Origin: Verrucomicrobiia bacterium | GTDB taxonomy: Bacteria; Verrucomicrobiota; Verrucomicrobiia; Limisphaerales; JADLHS01 | Assembly: GCA_023953615.1 (NCBI GenBank) | Contig: JAMLJH010000001.1 | Span: 2,211,360-2,275,359, forward strand | Reading direction: 5' to 3' | DNA length: 64,000 nucleotides | Part shown: positions 62,536 through 64,000 of the stretch, one piece after another | How the letters are laid out: the number at the start of each line of letters is the position of its first letter | How positions within the stretch are numbered: the first letter of the stretch is position 1 | Made by a program: the position numbers and the translations under genes | Notes under the pieces: generated by a model | The model's database searches: none | What the model was told of the DNA's origin: nothing | What the model saw: only the letters and a program-made list of their open reading frames with translations

Positions 62536-64000
62536 TCAAAAGTCCAACCCCGGCAACCGATAAATTTCCACGTCATCAAACCAGCACACGTCGGCATCGG
62601 TTTTCTGATTGTGGACGTTGAGCAGTACCACCAATCGCCCCGTGTCCGGCGGAACGGTGACCACGCCCGTCGTCGTCTGCCAACCGCCTTGATCCGGTGT
62701 GAAGATGAAGACGCGGTCAACCGCTTCGTGCGTCCAATCGCCCGCGTCGGTTTGCCAGCGAATCATCAAGTCCGGCGAGGACTCGCCTTGCACCCGGCAC
62801 TTCGCTTTCACCACAAAGACCTGCCCCGGCGCGGCGGGAACACTCTGCAAAAAGCAGCCGTGCGTCACCTTGCTGACACGACCGGAGCCGCCGCCGATCT
62901 GGTTATCCCAGGCAAAAGTGCCGGTTGCCTGCTTTTCGTCCTGCCACGCGTTCCAACCTTCCGGCCGGGTCGCGCCTGAAGCGGGACCGCGATCGAATGC
63001 GCCGTTCACCGCCAGATTGGTAGCGGCGTTTCGAGCTTGTAAATTTGCGAGTTCCACTCGCGCCGCCGCTTCGGGATCGCGCACCCAAGCAATCGTGCGC
63101 GTGATGCCGGGCAAGACTTCCTCCCACGAACGGCCTTTACCCACCGTGTGCGCCAGCGCTTCCGCGCGCCACGGCTGCTCCTTGGCCAATCCACTCCACC
63201 AACGGGATTGCTCACCGTAAATCCAGACGTATTCGTCTGCCGCATCGCGCGCGGCGCTCAGGTTGCGCGCCAACCGCTTGAGTCGCGAGCCGTCCAACGG
63301 CGGACGGTAATATTGATTACCCGCTTCATTGACAAACATGTCGAGGTAAAAACCAAAACCGGCCTGCGCCTGTTGTCGGTATTTCGCGCGGTTCTCAGTC
63401 GCCACCAGTTTGAGACACGGACCCGACCACGACCGCATGTCGAGCGCGGCGCGTTGATACGCTTCCACGCTGTCCAGGTAGTAACCGTTCTCGCATCCGT
63501 CCACGAGGACCATTTCGGGCGGCGCGGCGTCGAGCATGCCGTTGAAAAACGCGGGCAACAAACCGTAATGTTCCCGCGCCAGAACGGACGTCGGATCATC
63601 CGCCCGTCCCGCGCGTTGCACCACGCTGTTGAGAAACAAGGTGAGCACCACCGCGTGAGGCATTTCCGCAGCCAGGCTGCGAGTGAATTGCGCGCCGCGT
63701 TGCCGGGCGAGCGCGGCAGTTTCAGCAAAGGTCCGTTTCTTGCCGGGGTCAAATTTCCACTGGTTTTCGCCGTAAGGCTCGAAGTCGAGCGCCAACCCTT
63801 TCGCGCCGCCTTCGCGGGCGAGCCAGCCGCAGATGCCGATTTTTTCTGCCAGCGCGCTCCAACCTTGATCATCCGCCCAATCAATGAATTTGGGAGTCGC
63901 GTTGAAGAGCACAAAATTCTGCGTGTAATTCGTGAACCGGCACGCGCGCAAATCCGCCAACGCTTCCTTGAACCATTCCCGCCGCCACGCGCCCGTCCCC
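62536..64000 (-). CDS. Partial protein with barrel-like catalytic region and C-terminal carbohydrate-binding-like domain
   Basis: The frame is open to the window end (the upstream codons read GTGAWRREWFKEALADLR), so the N-terminus is missing. The visible part has a TIM-barrel-like region (ICGWLAREGGAKGLALDFEP, with a possible catalytic Asp/Glu pair in DFEPYGENQ) and, after about residue 315, a beta-sandwich domain that looks like a carbohydrate-binding module (NGAFDRGPASGATRPEGWNA... WFDDVEIYRL). I do not assign it to a known GH family. A 200-bp gap with nothing recognised separates it from corA. Confidence 0.6.
   Translation of the reverse strand, partial: GTGAWRREWFKEALADLRACRFTNYTQNFVLFNATPKFIDWADDQGWSALAEKIGICGWLAREGGAKGLALDFEPYGENQWKFDPGKKRTFAETAALARQRGAQFTRSLAAEMPHAVVLTLFLNSVVQRAGRADDPTSVLAREHYGLLPAFFNGMLDAAPPEMVLVDGCENGYYLDSVEAYQRAALDMRSWSGPCLKLVATENRAKYRQQAQAGFGFYLDMFVNEAGNQYYRPPLDGSRLKRLARNLSAARDAADEYVWIYGEQSRWWSGLAKEQPWRAEALAHTVGKGRSWEEVLPGITRTIAWVRDPEAAARVELANLQARNAATNLAVNGAFDRGPASGATRPEGWNAWQDEKQATGTFAWDNQIGGGSGRVSKVTHGCFLQSVPAAPGQVFVVKAKCRVQGESSPDLMIRWQTDAGDWTHEAVDRVFIFTPDQGGWQTTTGVVTVPPDTGRLVVLLNVHNQKTDADVCWFDDVEIYRLPGLDF

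Overview
The window looks like a chromosomal segment of a GC-rich Verrucomicrobiota bacterium, most likely of the Pedosphaerae/Limisphaerales group. This is inferred from style, not from a marker gene. The signs are very large secreted proteins rich in Asn/Thr, with thrombospondin type-3, lamin-tail and CotH domains and a shared C-terminal beta module; a compact pilus/secretion operon; a GH57 glycogen cluster; and several dispersed palindromic repeats. No rRNA, tRNA or CRISPR array was seen.

Layout. 1-9458: an operon-like run of secreted proteins ending in a subtilisin-like protease. 9634-14517: dephospho-CoA kinase, convergent with a giant CotH/lamin-tail protein. 14749-19983: glycogen cluster (GlgB, GH57 enzyme, GlgA). 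20090-22159: methyltransferase, a gene remnant and a phosphoesterase. 22400-28462: GspE, a PilM/GspL-like protein, a PilO/GspM-like protein and a secretin in one operon. 28777-34441: a tightly overlapping sugar ABC transporter operon (ATPase, two permeases, lipoprotein binding protein) with a sialidase-like hydrolase as its second gene. 34651-40733: agmatine deiminase, UvrC, SGNH hydrolase, an H-X9-DG-like secreted protein and a PIN-type toxin-antitoxin pair. 40834-42756: ParE/GyrB-type topoisomerase subunit.

42757-54060 is an accessory region. The last ~150-170 bp of the parE gene recurs three times downstream, and the copies separate small cargo blocks: two secreted unknowns plus a truncated gene, a HicAB pair, and a RelE-like pair. 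After them comes a minus-strand defence-like block: a VapBC-type pair, a GHKL (MutL/MORC-like) ATPase, two unknown proteins, a C5-cytosine DNA methyltransferase, a small unknown and a Vsr endonuclease. 54216-64000 returns to ordinary genes: esterase, LOG protein, membrane glycosyltransferase, NtrC-type regulator with its histidine kinase, CorA, and a partial secreted or carbohydrate-active protein.

The two most interesting signals are the parE 3'-end array, which reads like serial insertion at one chromosomal hotspot, and the GHKL-ATPase/methyltransferase/Vsr cluster with two unrecognised proteins, a candidate restriction-type system. A third theme is palindromic repeats sitting in frame inside protein genes (GH57, ParE, Vsr), reminiscent of Rickettsia palindromic elements.
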